From Neocallimastix lanati (nom. inval.) (taxonomy: Eukaryota; Neocallimastigomycota; Neocallimastigomycetes; Neocallimastigales; Neocallimastigaceae): a stretch of 64,000 nucleotides of DNA. Made by a program: the position numbers and the translations under genes. The notes under the pieces are model-generated. The model was not told where the DNA came from, ran no database searches, and saw nothing but the letters and a program-made list of their open reading frames with translations. Numbering within the stretch: position 1 is the first letter of the stretch; each line of letters begins with the position of its first letter. This document shows positions 35,357 through 49,688 of the stretch, in pieces. The DNA lies in contig JACVTC010000003.1 in the NCBI GenBank assembly GCA_016946835.1, positions 1,140,001 through 1,204,000 on the forward strand, given 5' to 3'.

Positions 35357-37182
35357 ATGCGTTTCAATAGCATATTTAATTTATCAAGCCTTTTAGCATT
35401 TACTGGCTTAGCTTATGGTTCTGGTTACAGAATGTCATTCTATGGTTTAAATGGTAACAGGCCTTCTGATAGTGCAATTCCAGCTTGTGGTACTGATGTT
35501 CATTATGATACCGATTATTATATAGCTTTAGTAAGTTTTTTTTTATTATTATACAATATTTTATTTTATTAATAATTTATATTATAGAAGATCTGTATAT
35601 ATATAAGTATTATTATTATATAGTATTATAAACAGTGTATTACAAACAATAAAGGTTTAAAAAAAGCAGTATCAAATATACAATTCAGTTTGAGAATATA
35701 AAACATTTTATAAGAGTATTATAGATAATAAAAAAAAAGTAACTTTAAAAAATAATGGATTTGGTTGTGAAATTCAAAATAAAATAATAAAAAGAATAGG
35801 AAAATAATTTCAATTTATAGAAATCCTAAAAAAAGAATTTTTTTTTAATATATTAAAATTAAGATATTATTATATTTATATATTATGTTAATTAATTGAT
35901 ATTGATTAAATATAAATATAATTTATTTTTATATATATATTATTTACAGAACCAAGAACAATATACTGCTTCTCAAGTGAAGTCAAATAATCCAAACACT
36001 GCTACTGTATGTGATAAGTGTGTAAAAATTTCGTACCAAGGTAAATGGGTTGTTGGTAGAATTGTTGATAGTTGCCCAGGTTGTCCATACAAAGGTTTAG
36101 ATGTATCACCAACTATTTTCGAAGTTTTCGCTGATAGAGATGTTGGTATTCTTTATATGGATTGGGAATTTACTGATTGTTCATTACTTGGAAAGAGTGG
36201 TAGTGGTGGTTCTAGTAGCAGTTCTAAAAGTAGTTCTGGTGATTCTGATAGTTCTGACAGATCTGATAAATCTGAATCTGATAAGAAGGAAAGTTCAAAG
36301 AAAACTACAAGGGAAACTACTACTTATGTTAATAAGAAAAATACCAGAACTACTTCCTCGAAACATTACACTGTTATTACTACTAAGGTTTCTCATACTA
36401 CTCATACTACCTCAAAAAGTATTCCAACCTCAGAAAACCAACAAACTAATGTTCCAAAATTAGATAATATTATTGTTAACTCAACCACTAATAGTACTAC
36501 TACTGCTGGTGTTGCTGGATCTAAAATAAATAAAACTAATACCATTAACAATACTAACCAAAATCAAAGTCAAAATCAAGACCAAAATCAAGATCAAAAC
36601 CAAAATAAAAATCAAGTTCCAGTGAAGAAAGAAGATGCTAGCAATAATAGTAAATCTCAACCAACTGTTGTTGAACAAAGTTTCTCTGAAAATAAGGAAG
36701 AGGATGGACCTAGTTATGCTCTTCCAATTACTGGTGCTCTGGCCGTTACCGGTGCTGCAGGTATAGCTTTAGTATATGTTAAACGTGACTCCAAAAATGT
36801 TAATGCTTTAAAAGAAAAATTCCCAGAAGCATTCTCTAACATTAAGCGTTCCATTTCACGTGGTTCTACTGCTGTTAAGAGAAGTCTTAGTCAATCTGGA
36901 AGAGCCATTAAGCGCTCATTATCTATGAGTGGAAATGATAATTCAAATAAAGTTCAAAGTAATCTTGGCCCAAGAATTAGAACAAAGAAAGAATACAGAG
37001 CTTCTTTGGATGCTCATTATCCATTACAAGGTGTTCAACTTTATGATCCTCCAGTTCCATCCGCCACTCATGATTACTATTACATTCCACAATATAATAC
37101 TGCACACTATAATAATACTACAAACAATAACGAAGATGATAGTAATCTTCGTATTGATTTTATTGATTCATACAAACATTAG
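35357..37182 (+). CDS. Expansin/barwin-like secreted protein with C-terminal membrane anchor
   Basis: Two exons, 35357-35530 and 35950-37182 (intron GTAAGT...ACAG), 468 aa. A signal peptide (~1-21, LLAFTGLAYG) leads into a double-psi beta-barrel domain (~22-137) with Cys in PACG, VCDKC, SCPGC and TDC. The GRIVDSCPGCP ... LDVSPTIFE ... W signature is typical of barwin/RlpA/expansin barrels, and the Asp of LDVSP is present. No C-terminal expansin CBM63 follows. Instead a Ser/Thr/Asn/Gln-rich linker (~138-311) reaches a hydrophobic segment (~312-335) that should anchor it in the plasma membrane. The cytosolic tail has a basic KRS repeat near 356-384. Predicted role: surface protein acting on or binding wall polysaccharide, own or plant. 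Non-hydrolytic or uncharacterised activity is more likely than endoglucanase. Confidence 0.85.
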
Positions 37183-38540
37183 ATTTCTTAAAAAAGAAAA
37201 AAAAAAAATTAAGAATATTATCTTTAATAAAGTAATATTCTTTTGTTTATAGATAAATTAATATTATATATATTTAAAATTTTTTTTTATATATAATTAA
37301 ATATTAACATATTATATAATAATAGAATATAAAAATAGAAATAAAAATAAAATAAAATAAAAAAAAAATAATAGAGAAATAAAAAATAAAAATAAAAATT
37401 ATAAAACGAAGAAATAATAATTATAAAGATATAATAATAATAAAATCAAAAGCAATAATAAAAAATATATATAAATAATTTTATTGTTTTTGTTATTATT
37501 ATTATTCTTATTCTTAATAATATTATTTTTTTTTTTAATTTTTATTTTAATTTTTTTATTATTATTAATTTTTTTTTTTTAATATTTTGTTTTATTTTAT
37601 TTTGTTATTTTATTATTAAATGATATAGTTAATGAAGTAGAATTTTTTATTAATAGAATTAATTTAGGAAAGTAAAAAGAAAAGAATTATTGATTTTTGG
37701 AACTTAAGAAAATGGAAGAAATATAATTTTGTATAAATATATATATATATTTTTCTTTTTATTAATATTATCTAGAAAACAAATAATAATGATATATTTT
37801 AATTCAATTTAACTAATAATTTGTATAATAGAATCAACACTTTTAATTTTTATGTCTTTTACTGTTATTTAAATTTTTACAACAAAAATAAATTTATTTA
37901 TTAATAAAAGAAATTATATGTTATATGTAAATAATTTTTATTTTATATTTTTTTTTATTTTATAACAAAAATAAAATTATTTATATTATTAAAAAATTAT
38001 AAAAAAAAATTTTTTTTTCAGTTTTTTTTTTTTTTTTTAAAATAAATATATAATAAATAAATGACATAGATTAACTATTTTTTATAAGATTATCATTACT
38101 ATTAATGGTCGATTGGTGAAAATTGTATTAATATTTATAATTTTCTAATAATGAGTGTGTAAACATATATATATATATAACGTGGAACTACTTATATAAC
38201 TTTCATCTTGGTGGATGAAAAGACATTATTGATTTAAATTATAAAAAGGAATGGGATATTTTGTTTAAGAACCAAATTATTTCTGGTGATTATTCAAAAA
38301 CGACATTCTTGGTGCGATCTATGGTTATTTTAAATATAATTATGCTCTAATTGGACAAATAATATTTATTTTTTTATTAATTTTTTTTTTTTTTTTTTTA
38401 TAAAGAAGTATACATGAAATTAATAAATGAATAAATTAATAAAGTTAAAAGTTCGCAATAATTGCAGCTGTAAAAAAAAAAAAAAAAAAAAATTATTTTA
38501 TTATTTATTATTTATTTTTATTATTATTATTATATAGTAT
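37183..38540. other. AT-rich spacer after the expansin-like gene
   Basis: No gene seen. The first ~100 bp is likely 3' UTR. 38180-38340 is a slightly more complex patch (AACGTGGAACTACTT ... GGTGCGATCTATGG) without a frame or recognised match. Poly(A)/(T) runs near 38380 and 38472. Confidence 0.55.
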
Positions 38541-38544
38541 TTTT

Positions 38545-38990
38545 TAAAGTGATAATTCGATACTCTTAAAAGTTAAAAGTGGAAGGAATCTTCTTGTATT
38601 ATTTCTTATTTAATTAAAAATAATCCAACCCAACACTTTCACATAATTCATGGATGAAAAAAAGGCACATTGATTAACAATACAAACACAATAATAAACT
38701 TTTTGATGAAATATGCAAGCTTTATTATGAAAATGTTCATTAAATATTCAAAATACTCCTACAATTAGATCAATTAAATACAAAAAAAAAAAAGTTTAAA
38801 TTTGGTTTTAAAATATTTATTTAACGTCTATCTCAAACTCTAAAATATTTATAATTTTCTCTTAGTTTTTTTTTTCTTTTTTGGAATTGAAGAATTAAAT
38901 GTGGATTCAAATTAGTTTTGAAATTTTGCGTAAAAAGCAAATTGGTATCAGAAAATTTTCCAATATGCTACTTTGTCAATTGTGAAAGTA
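38545..38990 (+). mobile_element. Decayed LINE fragment in plus orientation
   Basis: Aligns by eye to the reverse complement of about 51940-52350 in the intact LINE. Shared stretches in order include GGAA.GATTCTTCTTGTATT, TTCATGGA.GAAAAAA.GCAC, CACAATAATAAACTT, TTTAAATTTGGTTTTAAAA, TTATT.AACGTCTATC and GAATTAAATGTGGATTCAAA. The reading frame is destroyed by indels and T-runs. It ends at the position of the zinc motif, where an AAT microsatellite begins. The only copy found in this orientation. Confidence 0.85.
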
Positions 38991-39014
38991 ATAATAATAA
39001 TAATAATAATAATA

Positions 39015-39076
<62 letters not shown>
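38991..39076. repeat. (AAT)n microsatellite
   Basis: About 28 AAT triplets with one interruption near 39015, directly after the LINE fragment and before the structured element at 39091. Confidence 0.95.
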
Positions 39077-39087
<11 letters not shown>

Positions 39088-39090
39088 AAC

Positions 39091-39475
39091 ATAGACTTGT
39101 ACATATGGGTACCCATCTCCCATATGGCCATACAGTTATTAATTAACTGTAAGGTGATGAGTTATTGGCATACTGTATCAGCTTCGCCGCTCTCAATCGT
39201 CGTTACACACTGCCCGGAGATGCATTTCTAACGTTCCTACATATATCTCTAATGACCACGAGCATCAGAACAGAACCATTAACTCCTCCCTAGTGGGTGT
39301 AATCATTGGCAATTGGAAATTTTACAATCATCAAGGTCTATGCTTCAATTCAAAGCGTAGTATCAGGGTTGGGTGAAATAATCATCTGAGGGAAAGCCTT
39401 ATGGACATCACGTGTGGTCTCATGATATCCCAGGATAGAAACCTCATCCGATTATTTGGTGCCATGCCGAGGATT
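39091..39475. repeat. GC-richer structured element of unknown class
   Basis: About 385 bp of balanced composition between A/AAT tracts. It opens with two adjacent perfect hairpins: CATATGGG (39102-39109) with CCCATATG (39119-39126), and TACAGTTA (39131-39138) with TAACTGTA (39144-39151). No long reading frame on either strand. The right end, near GCCGAGGATT, runs into a second (AAT)n (39475-39503). Could be a SINE with an (AAT)n tail, a structured ncRNA gene or a transposon end. No tRNA, 5S or snRNA signature recognised. Confidence 0.55.
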
Positions 39476-39503
39476 ATAATAATAATAATAATAATAATAA
39501 TAA

Positions 39504-39710
39504 TTTCTTTATAATAATATTATTAATAATATTTATTAATATTAATATTTATAGATATTATGATGTTTTAATGAAAAAAATAATTAGCTGTTAAATCAAC
39601 ACCAATAGAAACGATACTTATTTTAGTAATTAATATATTAAAAATATACATTATATTATGCCATTTAAAATAAATATAATTTTTTTTTTCATCAAAATTA
39701 ACCAAATTTT

Positions 39711-39752
<42 letters not shown>

Positions 39753-40086
39753 TTAAAAAAAATATAAATTTAATAATTAACAATATAAAAATAAATAAAT
39801 AGATAAATAAAAAGTAAGTAAATAAGTTTATAAATATATAAATATATAAATAAATAAAATGTAAAGATAAATATATTTTAATTTTATACTATAATATTTT
39901 AAATCAATAAAATATTATTAAATAAAGTTTTAAAATATTATTGTTATTTTTTTTACCATCTTTTATATTATATATATACATATATATATATATAAAATCA
40001 TTATTAATATAAAAGTTATTAAGAGATTTAAAGTGTAAAAATATTTTAGTTCAAATGTTTTTTAGTATATTCAATTAAAAATTATT

Positions 40087-40146
<60 letters not shown>

Positions 40147-40261
40147 GAAAAAGTAATAATTTAAAATAAAGTAAACAAAAAATTAATATTTAATTATAGT
40201 TAATTTTTATAATAAATAGAAAATATTAAAGTAAATAAATAAATTATTAATTATATTCAAT
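39504..40261. other. Spacer upstream of the RNF5-like gene
   Basis: Contains a ~40-nt poly(T) near 39712-39750 and (AAT)n at 40090-40143. The likely promoter and leader lie just before 40262; no specific motif. Confidence 0.6.
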
Positions 40262-43087
<2,826 letters not shown>

Positions 43088-43258
43088 ATGATTAAAAATA
43101 AATAAATAAATAAATAAATTAAAAAAAAAAAAAATAAAATAATAATAATACTATAAAATATAATACTAATAATAGTAAGAATAAATATAAAGGGAAAAAA
43201 AAATTAAAATAAATTAAATAAAAATAAAATAAAATAAAATAAAATAAAATTAAAATAA

Positions 43259-43336
<78 letters not shown>

Positions 43337-43797
43337 AATTAATAAATAAATAAAATAAACAATAAAATAAAATAAAAAATAAATTAAAAAAAAATAAAAA
43401 AATAAAATAAAAAATAAAATAAAAAATATAATAGATATAAAAATTTGTATTTGAAAATAAAATTTAATTAAATAAAATAATTTTATTTTTTTATTTTTTA
43501 TTTATTATTTTTTATTTTTTATTTTATTTTTATTATAATATGCTTTTTTTCTCCTTTCCTTTCCTTTTATTTTAATTTAAGTTTTTTATTTCTTATTTCT
43601 TATTTTTTTTTTTATACTTCATTAATAATAATAGTAATGCAATAGATTCTAATTACTATTATCATAAAAATAAAATAATTATTTAATAAAAAATTAGTTA
43701 ATAGTAATACAAAATTCCAAAATTATATATATATATATAATTATTTTATTTATTATAAATTAATATATATATAATTTTGGAATTTTGTATAAAATAA

Positions 43798-43840
<43 letters not shown>

Positions 43841-44316
43841 TTCTATTTTTATATATGCTTTCTCAGCTTTATTTTTTATAATATAATCAAAGTATTAATT
43901 TTTAATCAAAAGTGATTATTAACAATTTTTTTTTTTTATTGGTAAATTTTATTATTAATTGTAATATTAAAATGTTTATAATTATTATATATTTATATTT
44001 ATTAAAATTTATTAACATTTATCAACATTTATCAATATTTATTTATTTATATATTGTTGGAGTATGTGAAATCAATGTGAAAATAACCTTCAAATATACA
44101 AATATAATTGAAACATTTTTATATATTATGTATAAAACGGTATTTGTAAAAGAAATAAACGAAAAGGTATAATAATTTGAATTAAAAATAAATATTAAAA
44201 AAAAAGTTTTTATCATGAAATATATTAATACAATCGACCTAAGGTATAAGATATAAATTATTGATTTTTAACTGATTAAAATTCTCAATGATTCTAGTCA
44301 GAAAAATAAAATAGTA

Positions 44317-44349
<33 letters not shown>

Positions 44350-45047
44350 TCTTTAAAACTCATATTTAATATTTAAATTTATTAATTGCTAAAAGTCAGG
44401 AAATAAATGGTTTATAATGATATAAATTTTTTTAATGTATTTTATGATAAAGATTTATTAGCACCTAATTATTCTAAATTATATTTAAATTAAATGCTTT
44501 ATATTAATACGTTGTGGCTTATACATCATTTATATTACAATATGGTTCAATACAATTTAAACTAATTTTCATATATTTCACATTTTTATGCATTAATATA
44601 TACATATATTTGCATGTATTTATTTATTTATTTATTTAATATTTTATTTGTTAAGTTAAAAAAAAAAAAATAATGAAATATAAACTAATTTAAATAAAAA
44701 AAATAATTAATGAATTATAGAGTATTTTAAATAAAAAAAAAAAAAAAATAATTAATGAATATAAAACAATTTAAATAAAATAAAAATAAAAAAAAAAAAT
44801 CAATTAATTAATGAAATATAAAATATTTTAAATTTGTAAAATTAATAAAAAAATTTTTTTTATTTATACTATCTATCAATTATACCAAATGAAGTTAACG
44901 TTATTTAAAGTATATTAATTATCCTCTTCAAGAATATAATAAAGTTTTGTGTTATTTATCATATATATTTCCTATATATTATAAATAAAAAATTTGCACA
45001 AACCAATATTGAATCCTTTCGAGGATGTATAATATTATATAAATCCC

Positions 45048-45086
<39 letters not shown>

Positions 45087-45153
45087 CATACTTCATAAAC
45101 TTAAAAACCAATTAATTATATAAATTATACATAATTAATTGTTAATAAATAGT
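43088..45153. other. AT-rich spacer
   Basis: No gene. (AAT)n at 43260-43328 between (AAAAT)n tracts, a 28-bp-arm foldback at 43707-43790, (AT)n at 43801-43838, poly(T) near 44320-44343 and 45050-45086. The frame at 43912-44172 is A/T-driven and has no family features. Confidence 0.6.
43707..43790. repeat. Foldback with 28-bp perfect arms
   Basis: The left arm 43707-43734 (starting ATACAAAATTCCAAAATT) and right arm 43763-43790 are exact reverse complements separated by 28 nt. The arms include a TTCC/GGAA core, so they are not purely (AT)n. Flanked by an (AT)n tract on the right. Confidence 0.9.
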
Positions 45154-47175
45154 TTATTCCATTCGGTATCTTTCTTCATTATTTAAATAATTATTAAGTT
45201 GATTATGGAGGGTTAATAAATAATCCACAAACTTATCAAACTTCCACAAAAATATTTCAGATGTATAATTTTTATATGTATATTTTCCAATTATTATATT
45301 TTTATTTGCACCACTAAGAAAAACATTTCCTTCGTTATCTACTACTTCAGTAATATTACCAATAAAAATATCTTCATTTATTGTTGTTCTTAGGTACATT
45401 GAATTATTATAAATAATTATTTTACCAATTATCCAGTCCATACTATGAAGTTTAATACAATATTCATTATTAATCAGATAAATATCTCCTAAAATAAAAT
45501 CTAATTCATTATTAATATACCATATATTTCCTAGAAATAATAAATAATTTGCGAACTGATTGTTTATATCATATAAGTATATATTAAATAAATCATTTGT
45601 AATAGCAGTTTCTCCAATTCTTTTATTTTCAATTGAATTAATAAGTAAACTATTTCCGTTTTCGTCTGAAATGACTTCACCAATAAAAATATCTTCATTT
45701 TTTTCATTCATTGTTGTTCTAAGGAACATATAATTATTAATAATAATTAATTTATCAAAAGTTTGACCCATTTTATTATAGGGTGTAATATAATATTCAT
45801 TATTCACCAAATAAATATATCCTAAAACATAAGAATTATGGAATACACTTCCTAAGAATTTAGAATTTGTATATCTTTCATCATCATTGTTATTAAGCTG
45901 TTCACTTATTTTCTCATTTTCATTATTATTAAAATTAACTTTTTCAATACCTTCTAAATAAAATGATGACATCTCTTTATTTTGATAGATAGATAAATTA
46001 TCTTTAGGTAAAGTGAATGGAAGAACTTTATTCATTCGTGGTGAATAATTAGAACATTCTGTCATTACGGGTGAAGGGTATGGAACTTCATCTTTAAGGA
46101 CCATATTTTCATTTCTTGAATAATTCAATATGTTTGATTCACTACTAATTTTTTCATTCAATTCTTTATTCAATTCTTCATTAGTATAAAGGGACGACAT
46201 CTCTTTATTTTGATAGAAAGATAAATTATCTTTAGGTGAAGAGAATGGAAGAACTTCATTCATTCCTGGTGAATAATTAGAATTTTCTGTCATTACGGGG
46301 GAAGGGTATGGAACTTCATCTTTAAGGACCATATTTTCATTTCTTGAAGAATTTAATATGTCCAATTCATTGCTAAGTTCTTCATTCAATTCTTTATTCA
46401 ATTTTTCATTGGTATAATATTTTAATTCAAAGACCAATTCATCTTTAAAATCATGTATTTTGCTATCATAAAGTATATTATAATAATATAATATATCATT
46501 TTCTTTTTTATCTTTATATTGTTCCAATCTTTTTTTAATAAAATCTTCCCTTTTAATTAATTGTTTTTGGCTAATGGATGAAAATGGTTCAGAAATAATC
46601 ACTTTATTGTCATTTTCAATAATAATAAAATGATAAATATATTTCTTCTTTTGATCATTTATTTGTAAAGATACTTTCTTTTCATGTAATTTATTTAATT
46701 TATCCTTTTTTGGTTGCAATTTGCCAATGTTTTTTAAAGTAAAACAACTACTATAATTAATTTTTTTAAGGACTTCTTCAAAAGGGTTATCTTTTTTTGA
46801 TCCTATAGTAGTAAAAGCTACATATAATATACAATTATTATTAAAGCCTAAAAAGGAGAAAACCCTATTAACTTTTCCATCTTTAGGTTCAGTATCCTTA
46901 TATACGAGCCTTCTAATATAAAAAGGAAATGTTGATGAAGATTCCGCTTCCATTGCATTCAGTGGAATCGACCTTTCAATCTTGTTATTTGTATCAACGA
47001 TGGATGAAACATCTTCTAGCATACTTTTTAATTTATCTGAATATTTTCCTTTCTTATTATTTTTTATTAGTTCATTTTTGGGTATTACTAAATTACAATT
47101 TTGGTTCTCATATTTAAAACTTTTTTCATTTTTATAAAAATTTTTTATAACTTTCAAAATATTTTCATCTTTCAT
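45154..47175 (-). CDS. Orphan protein (673 aa) with two nested tandem duplications
   Basis: Single open frame with ATG at 47175 and no introns. No family recognised. No signal peptide or membrane segment, so probably intracellular. Residues 1-250 form a possible globular region (FPFYIRRLVYKDTEP ... VFSFLGFNN ... YVAFTTIGS). Residues 254-329 and 330-405 are a 76-aa tandem duplication, each unit with a coiled Glu/Leu/Asn helix (TNE.LNKELNE) and a Pro-rich part (VLKDEVPYPSPVMTE, NYSP.MN.VLPF). The C-terminus (~441-547 and ~548-655) is a second, more diverged duplication of a beta-strand-rich module (YLVNNEYYI / YLINNEYCI; MFLRTTMNE / MYLRTTINE; EDIFIGE / EDIFIGN; ANYLLFL / VDYLLTL). A-ending codons dominate (AAA, ATA, TTA), unlike the highly expressed genes here. 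Probably lineage-specific and fast-evolving. Confidence 0.75.
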   Translation of the reverse strand: MKDENILKVIKNFYKNEKSFKYENQNCNLVIPKNELIKNNKKGKYSDKLKSMLEDVSSIVDTNNKIERSIPLNAMEAESSSTFPFYIRRLVYKDTEPKDGKVNRVFSFLGFNNNCILYVAFTTIGSKKDNPFEEVLKKINYSSCFTLKNIGKLQPKKDKLNKLHEKKVSLQINDQKKKYIYHFIIIENDNKVIISEPFSSISQKQLIKREDFIKKRLEQYKDKKENDILYYYNILYDSKIHDFKDELVFELKYYTNEKLNKELNEELSNELDILNSSRNENMVLKDEVPYPSPVMTENSNYSPGMNEVLPFSSPKDNLSFYQNKEMSSLYTNEELNKELNEKISSESNILNYSRNENMVLKDEVPYPSPVMTECSNYSPRMNKVLPFTLPKDNLSIYQNKEMSSFYLEGIEKVNFNNNENEKISEQLNNNDDERYTNSKFLGSVFHNSYVLGYIYLVNNEYYITPYNKMGQTFDKLIIINNYMFLRTTMNEKNEDIFIGEVISDENGNSLLINSIENKRIGETAITNDLFNIYLYDINNQFANYLLFLGNIWYINNELDFILGDIYLINNEYCIKLHSMDWIIGKIIIYNNSMYLRTTINEDIFIGNITEVVDNEGNVFLSGANKNIIIGKYTYKNYTSEIFLWKFDKFVDYLLTLHNQLNNYLNNEERYRME

Positions 47176-47310
47176 ATTTTTAATTGTATTTTTTAAAACT
47201 AATTAAAAGTAAAATAAAATTTTATTATTCAGCTATTTTTAAAATAATATATATATAATATTTACTTTATATTTAATTTATAATTATTATTAAAAATAAA
47301 ATAAAATAAA

Positions 47311-47345
<35 letters not shown>

Positions 47346-47881
47346 ACTCTTTATATATTATTTTTTCATATATGTCATAATTTTTTATTATAAAAATATA
47401 TTAAAGCATATTACAATATATATTTTTATATTAAATTTTAAAAAACTAGATTAAAATATATAACAAAAAAGTATATTAATTGCATATAACAAATTTTAAA
47501 TATATAAAAAAAAAATAATAAAAAAAATTAATAAAAAAAAAATAAAAAATAAAAAAAATAAAAATAAAAATTTATACATTATTGATTATTTTTGTTATTA
47601 TTTTAAATATATTCTGAATATATTCTGAATATATTCCTACAAATATAAATGAAAAAAAAATTTTCTATTAATTATAAAATATAAAATGTAATATCCATAA
47701 ATTTCTGATTCATTTAATTTTATTTAATTAATTATAAATGATACGCTATAAAAAAAAAAATTTTTATAAATTTTATATTTTTTAAATTTTCTAAAGGTTT
47801 CTATAATTGCAATTCTAATATCTATGTCTAAACTCTTTTTTAATATACAAAATTAAATTAATGTTTTTTTAAGATTTATAG

Positions 47882-48271
47882 ACAAAAATGGTGAATTATT
47901 TACAAAAAAATTATAATTAAAAGATGCAATTTATTTATAGAAAAAAATGTTGAATTATTTACTAATATTATAATTAAAGAACATGTAATATCTTTGTAGA
48001 CAAAGATGCTAAATTATTTACTAATATTATAATTAAAGAACATGTAATATCTTTGTAGACAAAGATGCTAAATTATTTACTAATATTATAATTAAAGAAC
48101 ATGTAATATCTTTGTAGACAAAGATGCTAAATTATTTACTAATATTATAATTAAAGAACATGTAATATCTTTGTAGACAAAGATGTTAAATTATTTACTA
48201 ATATTATAATTAAAGAACATGTAATATCTTTGTAGACAAAGATGTTAAATTATTTACTAATATTATTATTA
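47882..48271. repeat. 59-bp minisatellite, ~6.5 units
   Basis: Four nearly identical 59-bp units (48001-48059, 48060-48118, 48119-48177, 48178-48236), preceded by two degenerate units and followed by a partial one. Each unit boundary forms a hairpin, ATCTTTG-TAGA-CAAAGAT. The units differ by single substitutions (GCTAAA versus GTTAAA), showing recent amplification. Confidence 0.95.
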
Positions 48272-48889
48272 TGCAAAAGAATTTTTTTTTTAATGAGAAT
48301 ACTCTTAAATGTGCAATAATAATTAATATGCATTTATTATTATTATTTATTATTTATAATCATTAATATTAACAATACTATTGAATATTAATATCTATCA
48401 TCATAATCTTACTGATTGTATTATGTATTATAATTACTATTATTATCATTGATGTTAACTAATATTTATTATTACTGTTATTATTATTATTAAAGTTTAT
48501 ATAGTATATGTAAATAATGTACAAGAAAATAATTTATTCTAAATATATAAATTGTATGTATTTTTATTAATATCATAATCATTATTTATTATTTATTATT
48601 TATTATTTATTATTTATTAGTTATTGTTATTAGTACTATAGTTATTATTTACTGAAGTAATACTGCTTTAATTATGATATATAATATGTAAAATCTTTGA
48701 ATATATAAATATATATATTTAAAGAAAATGAAAATGAAAATGAAAATGAAAATGAAGAAGATACATCCTTTTTTATATCTTTTATTTTTTATATATTACT
48801 TAAAATGAAAAAATAAAAAAGGAGGGACTTTTGCTTTTAAGTGATCATAATATTAGACCTTTCATTTATCATTTTAATTATTATTATTA

Positions 48890-49626
48890 ATTATATATCA
48901 TTATTATTTATAAACCATCCATTGTCTACTAGTATAAGTTTTCTTAAAATAAACATATATATAATATATTTAAGTTTATTTTAAAGAAACTTTTTTTATC
49001 TTAAAAAACTTTTTAATTTTATAATTAAAATTTGAATATTATTAATAATAATACTAATAATGACCATATATATAATGATAAAAAAAATAAATAATAGTAT
49101 AATTTTAAAGAAACTTTTTTATTTTAAAAAACTTTTTAATTTTATAATTAAAATTTGAATATTATTAATAATAATACTAATAATGACCATATATATAATG
49201 ATAAAAAAAATAAATAATAATATAAAAAAATAAATTTCATATTAACATAATTAGTAGTTCATGGTTTATGGAATTATAATACTCTCTATCTATACACATA
49301 ATAATCTATTCATTAATGTCTAATTGAATATTTTCCATTATAAAATACATATATATATTAATAAATTTAAATTTTTATAAATTTTAAATTTTTTATTAAA
49401 AAAAAATAATAAAAATAATAAAAAATATTAAAATTTTTTCTATTAACAAAAAAAAAAAAAAAAAAAAAAAAATTTTAGGGTAAATATTAAATTTTATCTA
49501 TAAATATTATAATCAAATAAGTTGAAAATTAAAATTTAGACACGTATGTCAATTATATATATATATATATATATATATTTAAAATAGAATAATTAGAACA
49601 TAAATTTCAATTTTAATTATTATTAC

Positions 49627-49688
<62 letters not shown>

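Noticed and set aside
43912-44172. 86-aa hydrophobic plus-strand frame
   Set aside because: Ile/Tyr/Asn/Phe composition is what A/T-rich spacer gives by chance; no motif or conserved pattern.
47882-48271. CRISPR array from the regular 59-bp repeat
   Set aside because: Units are contiguous with no unique spacers, and the genome is eukaryotic.
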